A DNA stretch of 64,000 nucleotides from Vreelandella massiliensis (GTDB lineage: Bacteria > Pseudomonadota > Gammaproteobacteria > Pseudomonadales > Halomonadaceae), in the NCBI RefSeq assembly GCF_900155385.1, contig NZ_LT699745.1:773720-837719 (forward strand). The letters run 5' to 3'. The position numbers and the translations under genes are program-made. Of the stretch, positions 39,822 through 51,000 are shown one piece after another. Each line of letters begins with the position of its first letter. Position 1 is the stretch's first letter. The notes beneath the pieces are model-generated. The model was not told the DNA's origin and did not search any database. It was given only the letters and a program-made list of their open reading frames with translations.

Positions 39822-41648
39822 TTACTTTTTATTGGCGCGCTTACGCTCGTTCTCTTTGAGCAGCTTCTTACGCAGGCGGATGTGGTTGGGCGTCACTTCC
39901 ACCAGCTCATCGGAGTCGAGGAACTCGATGGCCTGCTCCAGGGTGAACTTGATCGGCGGCGTGAGCACGATGTTTTCATCGTTGCCCGAGGCGCGCATGT
40001 TGTCGAGCTTCTTGCCCTTGGTGGGGTTGACCACGAGATCGTTGGCGCGGCTGTGGATACCGATCAGCATGCCTTCGTAGACTTCGGTGCCGTGATCGAC
40101 GATCAGCTTGCCGCGCTCTTGCAGGGTGTAGAGGGCGTAGGCCAGCGCCTTGCCATCCACCATCGAGACCATGACGCCGTTACGGCGCTCGATGGCCGCG
40201 TCGGGCTTGAGCGCGCCGTAGTGGTCAAAGCGGCTGGTCAAAATGCCGGTGCCGGAGGTCAGGGTTAAAAACTGACCGCGAAAGCCAATCAAGCCCCGCG
40301 CGGGGATAATGAAGTCCAAGCGTACCCGGCCTTTGCCGTCCGGGTTCATGTTGGTCATTTCGCCCTTGCGATAGCCCAGCTCCTCCATAATGGCGCCCTG
40401 GTGCTGCTCTTCGCAGTCGATGATCACCTCTTCGTACGGCTCTTGCTTCTCGCCGTCGATCTCTCTGATGATCACTTCCGGGCGGCCGACGGCAAGCTCA
40501 AAGCCTTCGCGGCGCATGGTTTCGATCAAAACCGACAGGTGCAGCTCGCCGCGGCCGGAGACTTTGAACTTCTCCGGGGTTTCGCCCTGCTCGACGCGCA
40601 GCGCCACGTTGTGGATCAGCTCTTGTTCCAGGCGATCTTTGATGTTGCGGCTGGTGACGAACTTGCCGTCTTTGCCCGCGAACGGCGAGTCGTTGACCTG
40701 GAACGTCATCGACACCGTGGGCTCATCGACGGTCAGCGGCGTTAGCGCTTCGACGTGGTTGACATCGCATAGCGTATCGGAGATGGCCAAGTCCTCGATG
40801 CCGGTGATGCAGACGATATCGCCGGCGGTGGCTTCATCGGTCTGCACCCGCTCCAGGCCCATGTGGGTCATCACCTGACCAATTTTGCCGCGACGCGTGT
40901 TGCCCTCTTTGGTCACCACGGTGATTTGCTGGTTGGGCTTAACGCTGCCGCGGGTAATGCGGCCAAGGCCGATAACGCCGACGTAGCTGTTGTAATCCAG
41001 CGCGGAAATCTGCATCTGGAAAGGCCCGTCGATCTCAACTTTAGGCGGCTCGACGATATCGACGATGGACTGGAACATCGGCGTCATGTCGTCGGCGAGC
41101 TCTTCGGGCTCTGGGCCGGCGATGCCGTTAAGCGCCGAGCAGTAGATGATCGGGAAGTCGAGCTGGTCATCGGACGCCCCGAGGTTATCGAACAGATCAA
41201 AGATCTGGTCAATCACCCAGTCCGGACGCGCGCCGGGACGGTCGATCTTGTTGACCACCACGATCGGCTTCAAGCCACGGTCAAAGGCTTTCTGTGTGAC
41301 AAAGCGGGTTTGAGGCATCGGGCCATCAACGGCGTCCACCAGCAGCAGTACTGAGTCCACCATGGACATCACGCGCTCGACTTCGCCGCCGAAATCGGCG
41401 TGCCCCGGCGTATCGACGATATTGATGTGGTAGTCGGTGCCGTTGGGGGCTTGCCACTTAATCGCGGTGTTTTTGGCCAGGATGGTAATCCCGCGCTCTT
41501 TCTCCTGGTCGTTGGAGTCCATGACACGCTCTTGCCCTTCGGCTTTGCGGTCTAGGGTGCCTGACTGACTCAGAAGTTTGTCGACGAGGGTGGTTTTACC
41601 GTGGTCAACGTGGGCGATAATGGCAATGTTGCGAAGATTCTCGATCAC
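39822..41648 (-). CDS. typA: ribosome-associated GTPase BipA/TypA
   Basis: Translational GTPase that acts in 50S assembly and stress or low-temperature growth. The 608-residue length fits. G1 is [15 protein letters not shown], the switch I region is [13 protein letters not shown]3 is [15 protein letters not shown] and G4 is [17 protein letters not shown]-like domains follow, with [20 protein letters not shown], and the BipA-specific C-terminal domain has [20 protein letters not shown]. The C-terminus is basic ([17 protein letters not shown]). It is divergent from birA and followed by its own terminator. Confidence 0.97.
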   Translation of the reverse strand: MIENLRNIAIIAHVDHGKTTLVDKLLSQSGTLDRKAEGQERVMDSNDQEKERGITILAKNTAIKWQAPNGTDYHINIVDTPGHADFGGEVERVMSMVDSVLLLVDAVDGPMPQTRFVTQKAFDRGLKPIVVVNKIDRPGARPDWVIDQIFDLFDNLGASDDQLDFPIIYCSALNGIAGPEPEELADDMTPMFQSIVDIVEPPKVEIDGPFQMQISALDYNSYVGVIGLGRITRGSVKPNQQITVVTKEGNTRRGKIGQVMTHMGLERVQTDEATAGDIVCITGIEDLAISDTLCDVNHVEALTPLTVDEPTVSMTFQVNDSPFAGKDGKFVTSRNIKDRLEQELIHNVALRVEQGETPEKFKVSGRGELHLSVLIETMRREGFELAVGRPEVIIREIDGEKQEPYEEVIIDCEEQHQGAIMEELGYRKGEMTNMNPDGKGRVRLDFIIPARGLIGFRGQFLTLTSGTGILTSRFDHYGALKPDAAIERRNGVMVSMVDGKALAYALYTLQERGKLIVDHGTEVYEGMLIGIHSRANDLVVNPTKGKKLDNMRASGNDENIVLTPPIKFTLEQAIEFLDSDELVEVTPNHIRLRKKLLKENERKRANKK

Positions 41649-41791
41649 GACGCGATCCTGCTAAAAAAATAGGGCGGCATTATAGGGTCTGGGAGCGGTC
41701 GACTGCCAGCGTTGTGTTGATTATGTTCGGTTTGTTTTCGCCCTGTGAACGCTTCCGGTAAGATGTGGCTTTTCCCAGGTGGGGCAGAATA

Positions 41792-42775
41792 ATGACCATC
41801 GGCAATCTGATGCGTTTACTAAGCGATGGTGAGGTGCACTCCGGCGAGCAGCTAGGCGAGGCACTGGGTATCTCCCGCGCGGCCGTTTGGAAGCAGCTAA
41901 AAAAGCTAGAGGCGCTAGGGGTCGAGATGGAGGCGGTCAAGGGCCACGGCTACCGTCTCGTACAGCGACTAGAGCCGCTTGAGGGCGCGAAAGTGGTTGC
42001 CCACCTTCCGGCAAGCGCGCGCCACCACTTGGCGCGGCTTTTTATTGAAGACCAGCTGCCCTCAAGCAATGAGTATCTGCGTCAGCGTTTTCAGCAAGGC
42101 GCCGGCCACGGCGAGGTGTGCCTGGTCGAGCTGCAAACGGCCGGCCGCGGGCGCCGCGGGCGTACCTGGACCACGCCTTGGGGGCAGAGCTTGATGCTCT
42201 CCGTCGGCTGGCGTTTTGAAAGCGGGGTGGTGGCGCTTGAGGGGTTAAGCCTTGCCGTGGGCGTGGTGGTGGCGCAAGCGCTGGAGCGTTGCGACGCAGC
42301 GCCCAAGCTCAAATGGCCCAACGACGTGCTGCTCGAAAACCGCGACGGCGAGCTCTCCAAGCTTGCGGGTATCTTGGTGGAAGTGACCGGCGATGCCGCG
42401 GGGCCGTGCGAAGTGGTGATCGGCATGGGGATGAACCTCTGGCTGCCCGAGGCGATGCGCGCAGCGATTGGGCAGCCGGTCGCCGCCCTGGCGGACGTCT
42501 GCCCGCACGTTGAACGCAACCGATTGGCGGCCGATGTCATCGCTGGGCTTTTGGATATGCTCGCTACCTTTGAAGCGCGCGGCTTTAGCGCCTGGCAGGC
42601 AGCATGGAATCAGCGGCACGCCTTTGAGGGGGAGCCCGTCTACGTCCTTCAAGGTAATGAGAAGTACGAGGCCACGGCTGGCGAAGTGGATGCCAGCGGT
42701 AACCTCTGGGTGACGCAAGCAGGACATTCTCGGCGCCTTGCCGGTGGCGAGATCAGCATACGCAGGCGCTTATGA
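41792..42775 (+). CDS. birA: biotin-[acetyl-CoA-carboxylase] ligase / biotin repressor BirA
   Basis: Attaches biotin to the carboxyl carrier protein and, through its N-terminal winged helix, represses biotin genes. The 327-residue protein has the HTH domain (MTIGNLMRLLSDGEVHSGEQ; ISRAAVWKQLKKLEALGVEM), so it is the bifunctional type. The ligase domain carries the biotinyl-AMP loop AGRGRRGRTWTTPWG, KLKWPNDVLLE, KLAGILVEV and GMGMNLW. The C-terminal SH3-like domain ends GEISIRRRL. The start at 41792 has AGGTGGGG upstream. It overlaps coaX by 4 bp. Confidence 0.95.
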   Translation: MTIGNLMRLLSDGEVHSGEQLGEALGISRAAVWKQLKKLEALGVEMEAVKGHGYRLVQRLEPLEGAKVVAHLPASARHHLARLFIEDQLPSSNEYLRQRFQQGAGHGEVCLVELQTAGRGRRGRTWTTPWGQSLMLSVGWRFESGVVALEGLSLAVGVVVAQALERCDAAPKLKWPNDVLLENRDGELSKLAGILVEVTGDAAGPCEVVIGMGMNLWLPEAMRAAIGQPVAALADVCPHVERNRLAADVIAGLLDMLATFEARGFSAWQAAWNQRHAFEGEPVYVLQGNEKYEATAGEVDASGNLWVTQAGHSRRLAGGEISIRRRL

Positions 42776-43611
42776 TTCTGGATCTGGATATTGGTAACAC
42801 GCTCTCCAAGTGGCGCCTCAAGGAGACGCAAAGCAGTGAAATCCGTTCGCGCGGTGCCGTGTGGACGCGTGAGGAGTGGCGCCCGGGCGCGGATATTCCC
42901 GATCTGGATGTCGTGGAGTCGGTGCGCATCTCGAGTGTCGCGCGGGCGGCGGTGCTGGATGAGACGGTCGCTTTGTTGCGCCGGCAGGTGCCGCATGTCT
43001 TCGTTGCCCGTTCGACGCGGGAGGCGCTCGGCGTGGTGAACGGCTATGACGAGCCCGGGCGCCTAGGGGTCGACCGCTGGATGGGCGCGCTGGCGGGGTA
43101 TCAGCTGGCCGGCGGTTGCTGCGCGGTGGACTGCGGTAGCGCCATCACGGTGGATTTCGTCCTCCCGGGGGGTAACCACTTAGGCGGCTATATCATTCCT
43201 GGCTTGCGCTTGATGAAAGAGAGCTTGAAGCTCGGCACCCGTAACGTGGCCATTGACCCTGAAAGCGAGGCCGAAGAACTCCTGGAGCCGGGACGGCGTA
43301 CCGTCGAAGCCGTCAATCACGGCATCTATATGGCAGCGGTGAGTGCGATCAACCGTGTCTACAGTGAAGTGTGCGACCAGCAAGGCGTGGCGCTGCCGAT
43401 GCTGCTCACCGGCGGCGATGCCCGGGTGATATCCCGAGGTGTGCAGGTGCCGCACGCGGTATGGCCCGATATGGTGTACGGCGGGCTGGAGGCGTGTTTT
43501 CCCTTAACGCTTGCCGAGCGGGCAGGGAGAATGTCGGGTGCGCCCAGCGTGCCCGAGCCCGTGGCATTAGAAAAAATACGCGCGGGGCTTGCATTCTCCA
43601 TGCTGCTTTGA
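42772..43611 (+). CDS. coaX: type III pantothenate kinase
   Basis: First step of CoA synthesis, phosphorylation of pantothenate, by the CoaX (ASKHA) type that needs a monovalent cation. The 279-residue protein starts MILDLDIGNTLSKWRLKET (phosphate-1 motif DIGNT). It has GRLGVDRWMGALAGYQLAGG, the phosphate-2 motif VDCGSAITVDFV, and GGYIIPGLRLMKESLKLGTR. LLTGGDARVISR forms the nucleotide-binding part. The ATG overlaps the birA stop (ATGA), so the pair is translationally coupled. Confidence 0.94.
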   Translation: MILDLDIGNTLSKWRLKETQSSEIRSRGAVWTREEWRPGADIPDLDVVESVRISSVARAAVLDETVALLRRQVPHVFVARSTREALGVVNGYDEPGRLGVDRWMGALAGYQLAGGCCAVDCGSAITVDFVLPGGNHLGGYIIPGLRLMKESLKLGTRNVAIDPESEAEELLEPGRRTVEAVNHGIYMAAVSAINRVYSEVCDQQGVALPMLLTGGDARVISRGVQVPHAVWPDMVYGGLEACFPLTLAERAGRMSGAPSVPEPVALEKIRAGLAFSMLL

Positions 43612-43700
43612 CAGAATGCAGCGCGTTCCAGGGCGGAAAGGCAGGCGAGCCTGTCGACAAGTTGATGATTTATATTGCTTAACGCAAACGCAATCTTCAC

Positions 43701-43728
43701 TTGACACTGCTTTGGAGGCTGGCATAAT
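43701..43728 (+). promoter_or_regulatory. sigma-70 promoter of the tRNA-Tyr/Gly/Thr unit
   Basis: TTGACA (43701-43706), 16-bp spacer, CATAAT (43723-43728), 14 bp before the tRNA-Tyr gene. Confidence 0.8.
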
Positions 43729-43741
43729 GTGCCGCCACAGA

Positions 43742-43826
<85 letters not shown>

Positions 43827-43903
43827 GATTTGCTGACTAGCAGCCATAAGTTGCTGAGCGGGCAAGTGGGTCTGATTACTTGAAAGCTCTGCTAGCGTGT
43901 TTT

Positions 43904-43977
<74 letters not shown>

Positions 43978-44007
43978 AACAAGTTTGTGTGGTTTGTGCA
44001 GTAAGTT

Positions 44008-44082
44008 GCTCATGTAGCTCAGGGGTAGAGCACACCCTTGGTAAGGGTGAGGTCGACGGTTCAAATCCGTCCATGAGCTCCA
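44008..44082 (+). tRNA. tRNA-Thr (GGT)
   Basis: A 75-base tRNA with encoded CCA; acceptor stem GCTCATG/CATGAGC, anticodon stem ACCCT around TGGTAAG giving GGT, and T arm ACGGTTCAAATCCGT. Confidence 0.97.
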
Positions 44083-44093
44083 CATTTCAATAA

Positions 44094-44117
44094 AGGCGAG
44101 CAGAGCTCGCTTTTTTT
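44094..44117 (+). terminator. Rho-independent terminator after tRNA-Thr
   Basis: GCGAGC-aga-GCTCGC followed by seven T, 13 bp after the tRNA-Thr end. It closes the Tyr-Gly-Thr unit at the spot where many relatives continue into a tuf gene. Confidence 0.85.
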
Positions 44118-44155
44118 GTCCCTGCTTTTAAGCGGTGCTTAAAAGTGGAAAAGGG

Positions 44156-44184
44156 TTGTCAAGTAGAAGTGCTTTCGCTACTAT
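44156..44184 (+). promoter_or_regulatory. sigma-70-like promoter of tRNA-Trp / secE-nusG
   Basis: TTGTCA (44156-44161), 17-bp spacer, TACTAT (44179-44184), about 60 bp before tRNA-Trp. Confidence 0.65.
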
Positions 44185-44243
44185 GGCGCCCGCTGTTGCG
44201 TAGAGCCGGGCAGATAAAGCTAAAAAGCGGCGCAACACGATAC

Positions 44244-44319
<76 letters not shown>

Positions 44320-44389
44320 ACCTTCCCCAGGTTGGCGTGCCCTCAAAGAATTCCTTTATCGTTCGCTGCACCCTGAGGAGTCTCGTTTT

Positions 44390-44773
44390 ATGAAGCCTAG
44401 TCCTGTAAAGCATGGCGCTGAGGTGCAACCGTCGCGTCATGACGGGCTCAAGTGGGCAGCGGTCGTAGCGCTATTGGTGGTTGCTATTGTGGGTAACACC
44501 TATTTTGCCGATTTGGCCCTTTTGTATCGCGTGCTAGGCGTTGTCGTGCTGTGCATTATGGCCGGCGCGGTGGCGTTGACCACCACGAAAGGGCGTAATC
44601 TGGTTATCTTGGCGCAAGAGGCCAAAAAAGAGATTCAGCGCGTGGTCTGGCCGACACGCCCCGAGACAGTGCAGACCACGGCGATCGTGCTGGCGGCTGT
44701 TTTTGTTGTTGGTCTGGCGTTGTGGTTGATTGACACGCTTCTCAGCTGGGCGATGTCCGGCGTCATTGGTTAG
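44390..44773 (+). CDS. secE: preprotein translocase subunit SecE
   Basis: Inner-membrane subunit of SecYEG. The 127-residue protein has three transmembrane helices as in E. coli ([60 protein letters not shown]). The conserved amphipathic element [20 protein letters not shown] lies before helix 3. It is 8 bp before nusG, the standard secE-nusG pair. Confidence 0.96.
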   Translation: MKPSPVKHGAEVQPSRHDGLKWAAVVALLVVAIVGNTYFADLALLYRVLGVVVLCIMAGAVALTTTKGRNLVILAQEAKKEIQRVVWPTRPETVQTTAIVLAAVFVVGLALWLIDTLLSWAMSGVIG

Positions 44774-44781
44774 GAGTTTTC

Positions 44782-45315
44782 ATGTCCAAGCGTTGGTACG
44801 TCGTACACGCCTACTCCGGTTTTGAAAAGCATGTCATGCGCTCGCTTATCGAGCGCGTGAAGATGTATGGCATGGAGGATCGCTTCGGTGAAATCCTCGT
44901 GCCGACCGAAGAAGTGGTTGAAATGCGTGACGGCAAGCGCCGCAAGAGCGAGCGCAAGTTCTATCCCGGCTACGTGCTGGTCGAGATGGAAATGGCCGAC
45001 GATACCTGGCACCTGGTTAATGAGACGCCGCGTGTTATGGGCTTTATCGGCGGTACTAAAGAGAAGCCCGCGCCGATCACGACCCGCGAGGCGGAGTCGA
45101 TTCTGCGTCGCGTCAAAGATGGCACCGATAAGCCGCGACCCAAAACCGTTTTTGAGCCGGGTCAATCCGTGCGCGTGATCGATGGGCCCTTCGCTGACTT
45201 TAACGGTGTGGTCGAAGAAGTTAACTATGAGAAGAGTCGCCTTCAGGTGAGTGTGCTGATTTTTGGTCGCGCAACGCCGGTCGAGCTTGAGTTCTCTCAG
45301 GTTGAAAAAGAGTAG
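44782..45315 (+). CDS. nusG: transcription termination/antitermination factor NusG
   Basis: Binds RNA polymerase and couples it to Rho or the ribosome. The 177-residue protein has the NGN domain ([55 protein letters not shown]). The KOW domain is [20 protein letters not shown] with [23 protein letters not shown] lies just upstream of the ATG. Confidence 0.97.
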   Translation: MSKRWYVVHAYSGFEKHVMRSLIERVKMYGMEDRFGEILVPTEEVVEMRDGKRRKSERKFYPGYVLVEMEMADDTWHLVNETPRVMGFIGGTKEKPAPITTREAESILRRVKDGTDKPRPKTVFEPGQSVRVIDGPFADFNGVVEEVNYEKSRLQVSVLIFGRATPVELEFSQVEKE

Positions 45316-45347
45316 TTATTTAAGATAGTTGAGAAACTGTTTTCGCG

Positions 45348-45366
45348 AGCCGGCCATGTGCCGGCT
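45348..45366 (+). promoter_or_regulatory. leader hairpin before rplK
   Basis: AGCCGGC-catgt-GCCGGCT in the 100-bp nusG-rplK gap, without a T run. It may be a leader structure of the L11 operon, perhaps including the L1 autoregulation site known in E. coli; the exact site was not resolved. Confidence 0.4.
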
Positions 45367-45415
45367 GGTTGTCACCGGGGAGCCGTAAGGCGTTAGGACC
45401 CAATTGGAGTGAATC

Positions 45416-45847
45416 ATGGCCAAGAAAGTACAGGCTTACATCAAACTGCAGGTAGCTGCAGGTAAAGCCAACCCAAGTCCGCCCGTCGGCCCCGCGCTGG
45501 GTCAGCACGGCGTGAACATCATGGAGTTCTGTAAAGCGTTTAACGCCGAGACTCAAGACATTGAGCCCGGCCTGCCGACGCCTGTTGTGATCACGGTTTA
45601 CTCGGATCGCAGCTTTACCTTCATCACCAAGACGCCGCCGGCGGCCGTGCTGCTCAAGAAGGCAGCGGGTATCAAGTCCGGTTCTGGTGAGCCGAACAAG
45701 AAGAAGGTAGGTACGGTGACCCGTGAGCAGCTTGAAGAGATCGCCAAGACCAAAGAGCCGGATCTCACGGCTGCTGATCTCGATGCCGCTGTGCGCACCA
45801 TTGCCGGTAGCGCTCGCAGCATGGGCTTAAACGTGGAGGGTCTCTGA
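45416..45847 (+). CDS. rplK: 50S ribosomal protein L11
   Basis: A 143-residue protein binding the GTPase-associated centre of 23S rRNA. N-terminus [20 protein letters not shown] with [21 protein letters not shown]-terminal RNA-binding domain ending [23 protein letters not shown] precedes the ATG; rplA follows after 2 bp. Confidence 0.98.
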   Translation: MAKKVQAYIKLQVAAGKANPSPPVGPALGQHGVNIMEFCKAFNAETQDIEPGLPTPVVITVYSDRSFTFITKTPPAAVLLKKAAGIKSGSGEPNKKKVGTVTREQLEEIAKTKEPDLTAADLDAAVRTIAGSARSMGLNVEGL

Positions 45848-45849
45848 TC

Positions 45850-46542
45850 ATGGCTAAATTGTCGAAGCGCGCGCAGCAGATTCGCGAAAAAGTCGACCCG
45901 AACAAGTCTTACTCGGTGGAAGAAGCCGTGGTGCTGCTCTCTGAGTTGTCGAAAGTCAACTTCAAAGAGTCCGTTGACGTGGCGATCAACCTTGGCGTCG
46001 ACCCGCGTAAATCCGACCAAGTAGTACGTGGCGCTACCGTTATGCCCAACGGCACCGGTAAAGACGTACGCGTGGCGGTTTTCACCCAGGGCGCTAACGC
46101 CGACGCGGCCAAAGAAGCCGGTGCTGATATCGTCGGCATGGAAGATTTGGCTGAGCAAGTCAAAAAAGGCGTAATGGACTTCGACGTTGTCGTGGCTTCT
46201 CCCGATGCCATGCGCGTTGTCGGTCAGCTGGGTCAGATTCTGGGTCCGCGCGGCCTGATGCCGAACCCGAAAGTGGGTACCGTGACGCCGGACGTCGCGA
46301 CCGCGGTGAAAAACGCCAAGGCCGGTCAGGTGCGTTTCCGTACCGACAAAAACGGCATTATCCACACTACTGTGGGTAAGGTCGACTTTGACGCCGACGC
46401 CATTAAAGGCAACCTTGACGCGCTGATCGCTGATCTGAAAAAGCTCAAGCCTAGCACGTCGAAGGGTGTTTACTTCAAGAAGATGACCCTGTCCAGCACC
46501 ATGGGGCCGGGCTTGACCATCGATCACAGCGCCTACATTTAA
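45850..46542 (+). CDS. rplA: 50S ribosomal protein L1
   Basis: A 230-residue L1-stalk protein, which in E. coli also represses its own operon. It starts [20 protein letters not shown] and contains [20 protein letters not shown], the signature [20 protein letters not shown] and [19 protein letters not shown]-type sequence. Coupled to rplK. Confidence 0.98.
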   Translation: MAKLSKRAQQIREKVDPNKSYSVEEAVVLLSELSKVNFKESVDVAINLGVDPRKSDQVVRGATVMPNGTGKDVRVAVFTQGANADAAKEAGADIVGMEDLAEQVKKGVMDFDVVVASPDAMRVVGQLGQILGPRGLMPNPKVGTVTPDVATAVKNAKAGQVRFRTDKNGIIHTTVGKVDFDADAIKGNLDALIADLKKLKPSTSKGVYFKKMTLSSTMGPGLTIDHSAYI

Positions 46543-46652
46543 GGCGTGGTCGAGAAGGGCGTAGGCGCGCTATAAGCCTGCGTCTGGTCTATCAAGAACA
46601 ATTGAGCAAGAACTTTGCGGTCCCCGTACGGACAAAAAACGTCAGGGCGGGG

Positions 46653-46723
46653 CGCCGTCAAAGACCGCAGGTGTCGAGCGATTCAGCTCGACTTAATGAC
46701 AAGCGCCTGCGCAGATGGTGTTG
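46653..46723 (+). promoter_or_regulatory. ribosomal protein L10 leader (rplJL autoregulation)
   Basis: Within the 322-bp rplA-rplJ gap, CCGTCAAAGACCGCAGGT ... CTTAATGAC ... GCCTGCGCAGATGGTG follows the conserved L10 leader pattern. The outer CCGTC/GATGG and inner GCAGG/CCTGC helices bracket the kink-turn bases. L10(L7/L12)4 binding here represses translation in relatives. The rest of the gap shows no ORF. Confidence 0.8.
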
Positions 46724-46864
46724 CCGCCAGTTGGTCGATGCTTTTAGCAAGCCCGCTTTCTGGTGAGCACCATCCCCTAGGCTTCTCGGCGCAGTTTTCG
46801 GCTGAGAAGAGATGGTAACCACCGGAACCTGCCCTTAAGGTTTCGGCACGAAGGAGTGATCACT

Positions 46865-47368
46865 GTGCCACTAGCACTTGAAGGCAAGAAAGCGATTGTT
46901 GCCCAGGTCAGTGAAGCGGCTAAAGACGCTCTCTCCGTCGTAGTTGCCGACTCTCGCGGCGTTGCGGTTAGCAAGATGACCGACCTGCGCAAGCAGGCGC
47001 GTGAGAATGGTGTAGAGCTGCGTGTTGTGCGTAACACGCTGGCTCGCCGCGCTTTGGAGGGCACTCAGTGGGAGTGTCTGAACGAAAGTTTTGTGGGTCC
47101 GACACTGTTGGCCTTCTCTAACGAACATCCGGGCGCTGCTGCGCGGTTGTTCAAAGAGTTTGCCAAGGACGACAAGAATTTCGAAGTTAAAGCGCTGGCC
47201 TACGAAGGTGAGCTGATTCCGGCTGCTGACATCGACCGTCTGGCAACCCTACCGACCTACGACGAGGCAATCGCCAAGTTGATGTCGGTAATGAAAGAAG
47301 CCTCCGCTGGCAAGCTGGTTCGTACTTTGGCCGCCTTGCGCGACCAAAAGCAAGAAGAAGCGGCGTAA
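46865..47368 (+). CDS. rplJ: 50S ribosomal protein L10
   Basis: A 167-residue stalk-base protein that binds L7/L12 dimers. GTG start at 46865, 8 bp after AAGGAG; the upstream in-frame GTG at 46856 overlaps that ribosome site and is rejected. Sequence [40 protein letters not shown] and [15 protein letters not shown] are diagnostic. Confidence 0.97.
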   Translation: MPLALEGKKAIVAQVSEAAKDALSVVVADSRGVAVSKMTDLRKQARENGVELRVVRNTLARRALEGTQWECLNESFVGPTLLAFSNEHPGAAARLFKEFAKDDKNFEVKALAYEGELIPAADIDRLATLPTYDEAIAKLMSVMKEASAGKLVRTLAALRDQKQEEAA

Positions 47369-47465
47369 ATCCGCTCACTTGTTGGCGGCTTAACGCTGCC
47401 TGATACGAGCAATGAATCCTGAGTCCTCGGGTGGCCGAGACTCCCGCAAAGTTAGGAATGAAACA

Positions 47466-47837
47466 ATGGCACTGACCAAAGACGATATCATCAACGCCGT
47501 CGCCGACATGTCCGTGATGGAAGTTGTCGAGCTGATCGAAGCGATGGAAGAGAAATTCGGTGTTTCTGCCGCAGCCGCTGTCGTGGCTGGCCCGGGTGGC
47601 GGTGAAGCCGCTGCCGAGGAAGAGCAGACCGAATTTGACCTGGTACTCACTTCTGCGGGTGACAAGAAAGTTAACGTCATCAAAGCGGTTCGTGAAATCA
47701 CCGGCCTTGGCCTGAAGGAAGCTAAGGGTGCCGTTGACGGCGCACCGGCGACCATCAAAGAAGCAATGTCCAAGGAAGACGCTGAAGCAGCGAAAACGAA
47801 GCTGGAAGAAGCAGGCGCAAGCGTCGAGCTCAAGTAA
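47466..47837 (+). CDS. rplL: 50S ribosomal protein L7/L12
   Basis: A 123-residue stalk protein recruiting translation factors. N-terminal dimerisation domain ([20 protein letters not shown]), Ala/Gly hinge ([20 protein letters not shown]) and C-terminal factor-binding domain ([40 protein letters not shown]). The start at 47466 is chosen over 47412 because it gives the canonical N-terminus. Confidence 0.97.
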   Translation: MALTKDDIINAVADMSVMEVVELIEAMEEKFGVSAAAAVVAGPGGGEAAAEEEQTEFDLVLTSAGDKKVNVIKAVREITGLGLKEAKGAVDGAPATIKEAMSKEDAEAAKTKLEEAGASVELK

Positions 47838-47878
47838 TTTGTGGCTCGTGGCTTTACGCGCTGCGTAAGCTTCCACGG

Positions 47879-47912
47879 CTGGCGGCGGGCAACTCCCGCT
47901 GCCGGCCTTTTT
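47879..47912 (+). terminator. attenuator-like hairpin between rplL and rpoB
   Basis: GCTGGCGGCGGG-caact-CCCGCTGCCGGC followed by CTTTTTC: a 12-bp stem with two G-U pairs and a short T run. The position matches the partial terminator known between rplL and rpoB in E. coli. The rest of the 206-bp gap is the rpoB leader. Confidence 0.75.
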
Positions 47913-48043
47913 CTGTTGTAACAGATTAAAGAATTTTTGACGGCGAGCTGCCCTTTCCAGGAGCTTGCTGTCTGCGTCTGAAACGCCCGCGGGGCAGATG
48001 ACCACGCATCGGTCACCCATGGTGAACAAGCTGGGGAAAACAG

Positions 48044-51000
48044 ATGGCTTACTCATACACTGAGAAAAAACGCATCCGCAAGGATTTCGGCAAACTGCCC
48101 CAAGTAATGGATGTGCCTTATTTGCTGGCCATCCAGCTTGATTCCTACTACGACTTTCTCCAGCAAGACCGTTCGCCCGACGAGCGCCACGAGGTTGGCC
48201 TGCACGCGGCGTTCAAGTCAGTGTTCCCGATCGAGAGCTTCTCCGGTAACGCGGCGCTGGAATATGTCAGTTATCGGTTTGGCACGCCTGCCTTTGACGT
48301 TAAAGAGTGTCAGCTTCGCGGCGTGACCTACTCCGCACCGCTGCGCGTCAAAGTACGTTTGATTATCTATGATCGCGACTCGTCGAACAAAGCGATCAAA
48401 GACATCAAAGAGCAAGAAGTCTACATGGGGGAGATCCCCCTGATGACCGAGAACGGTACCTTTGTGATCAACGGTACCGAGCGCGTTATCGTGTCTCAGC
48501 TCCACCGCAGCCCCGGTGTGTTCTTCGATCATGATAAGGGCAAGAGCCACTCCTCCGGCAAGCTGCTCTACTCGGCGCGCGTGATTCCTTATCGCGGCTC
48601 CTGGCTCGACTTCGAGTTTGATCCCAAAGACAACGTCTTTGTGCGTATCGATCGCCGCCGGAAATTGCCGGCATCGGTCTTAATGCGGGCGCTCGGAATG
48701 AGCACCGAAGAGATCCTCGACGAGTTCTTCGAAACCACCGTGTTCCACATTGAGAAGTCAGGCTTCTCTGTGGAGCTTGTGCCGTCACGCCTGCGCGGCG
48801 AGACCGCGACCTTCGACATCAAGGATGGCGAGGGTAACGTGATTGCCGAAGAGGGGCGTCGCATCACCCAGAAGCATATCCGCCAGCTGGAAAAAGCCGG
48901 CATTGAGCGTCTGGAAGTGCCGATGGAGTACCTGTTCGGCAAAACGCTGGCCAAAGACCAGGTCGATACCAAGACCGGCGAGCTGATCGTTGCGTGTAAC
49001 ACCGAGATCACGCCGGAAGTGCTGGAGCGCATGGCGCAGGGCGGTATCACGCGCATTGAAACGCTCTACACCAACGATCTTGATTGCGGTTCATTCGTCT
49101 CCGATACGCTGAAGCTCGATACCACCGGTTCGCAGCTTGAAGCGCTGGTCGAAATCTATCGCATGATGCGCCCCGGCGAGCCGCCGACCAAAGAGGCCGC
49201 CGAGACGCTGTTCCACAATTTGTTCTTCACCGAAGACCGCTACGATCTTTCCAACGTCGGCCGGATGAAGTTCAACCGCCGCCTGCGCCGCGACGAAGAC
49301 ACCGGCTCCGGCGTGTTGGATCGCAAAGATATCCTCGATGTGCTGCGCGAGCTGATCAATATCCGCAACGGCTTTGGTGACGTTGACGATATCGATCACC
49401 TGGGTAACCGCCGTATTCGCTGCGTGGGCGAGATGGCCGAAAACCAGTTCCGTGTCGGCCTGGTGCGCGTTGAGCGCGCAGTCAAAGAGCGTCTCTCCAT
49501 GGCCGAAAGCGAAGGCTTGATGCCGCAGGACTTGATCAACGCCAAGCCGGTCGCGGCGGCGGTGAAAGAGTTCTTTGGCTCCAGCCAGCTCTCGCAGTTC
49601 ATGGACCAGAACAACCCGCTCTCCGAGGTGACGCACAAGCGTCGTGTCTCGGCGCTTGGCCCGGGCGGTTTGACCCGCGAGCGCGCCGGCTTTGAGGTGC
49701 GCGACGTCCACGCGACCCACTACGGTCGCCTGTGCCCGATCGAAACGCCGGAAGGCCCGAACATCGGTTTGATCAACTCGCTGGCGACCTACAGCCACAC
49801 CAACAGCTACGGCTTCCTTGAAACGCCGTACCGTAAAGTAGTGAACAGCCAGGTCACCGACGATGTGGTCCACCTCTCGGCCATTGAAGAGGGGGATTAC
49901 GTTATCGCCCAGGCCTCGGCCGCCGTCGATGAATCCAACAAGCTCTCCGACGATCTGGTACAGGTGCGCCACCGCGGTGAAACCACCTTTATGCGCCCGG
50001 AGCAGGTCACGCTGATGGACGTATCGCCGCGCCAGGTGGTCTCCGTGGCGGCCGCGCTGATTCCGTTCCTTGAGCACGATGACGCTAACCGCGCCTTGAT
50101 GGGGGCGAACATGCAGCGTCAGGCGGTACCGACGCTGCGGGCGGACAAGCCGCTCGTGGGTACCGGCATGGAGCGCTTTGTCGCGCGTGACTCCGGCGTT
50201 TGTGCCGTGGCGCGCCGTGGCGGCGTGATTGATTCGGTGGACGCGCGGCGTGTCGTAGTACGGGTGAACGAAGATGAGATCATCGGCGGTGAAGCCGGGG
50301 TCGATATCTACAACCTGACCAAGTACGTGCGCTCCAACCAGAACACCTGCATGAACCAGCGTCCCATCGTCCGCCCGGGCGACGACGTGGCGCGCGGCGA
50401 TATTCTCGCCGACGGCCCCTCGGTGGACATGGGGGATTTGGCGCTAGGGCAGAACATGCGCATCGCCTTCATGCCCTGGAACGGCTACAACTTCGAGGAC
50501 TCGATTCTGCTCTCGGAGCGTGTCGCCCAAGAAGATCGCTTCACCACGATCCATATCCAGGAGCTGACCTGTGTGTCGCGCGACACCAAGCTCGGCCCGG
50601 AAGAGATCACCTCGGACATTCCCAACGTGGGTGAGTCCGCGCTAGGGAAACTGGACGAAGCCGGTGTGGTCTATATCGGTGCCGAAGTCGGCCCGGGCGA
50701 CATCCTGGTGGGTAAGGTGACGCCCAAAGGCGAAACCCAGCTCACGCCGGAAGAGAAGCTCCTGCGCGCCATTTTCGGCGAGAAAGCGTCGGACGTGAAA
50801 GATACCTCACTGCGTGCCCCGACCGGCATGAAAGGGACCGTCATCGACGTGCAGGTCTTTACCCGCGACGGTGTCGAGAAAGACTCACGTGCGCTCTCCA
50901 TTGAGCGTATGCAGCTTGACGAGGTGCGTAAGGATTTGCAGGAGACGTACCGTATCGCCGAGGATGCCACCTTCGAGCGCTTGAAGCGCACGCTGGAAGG

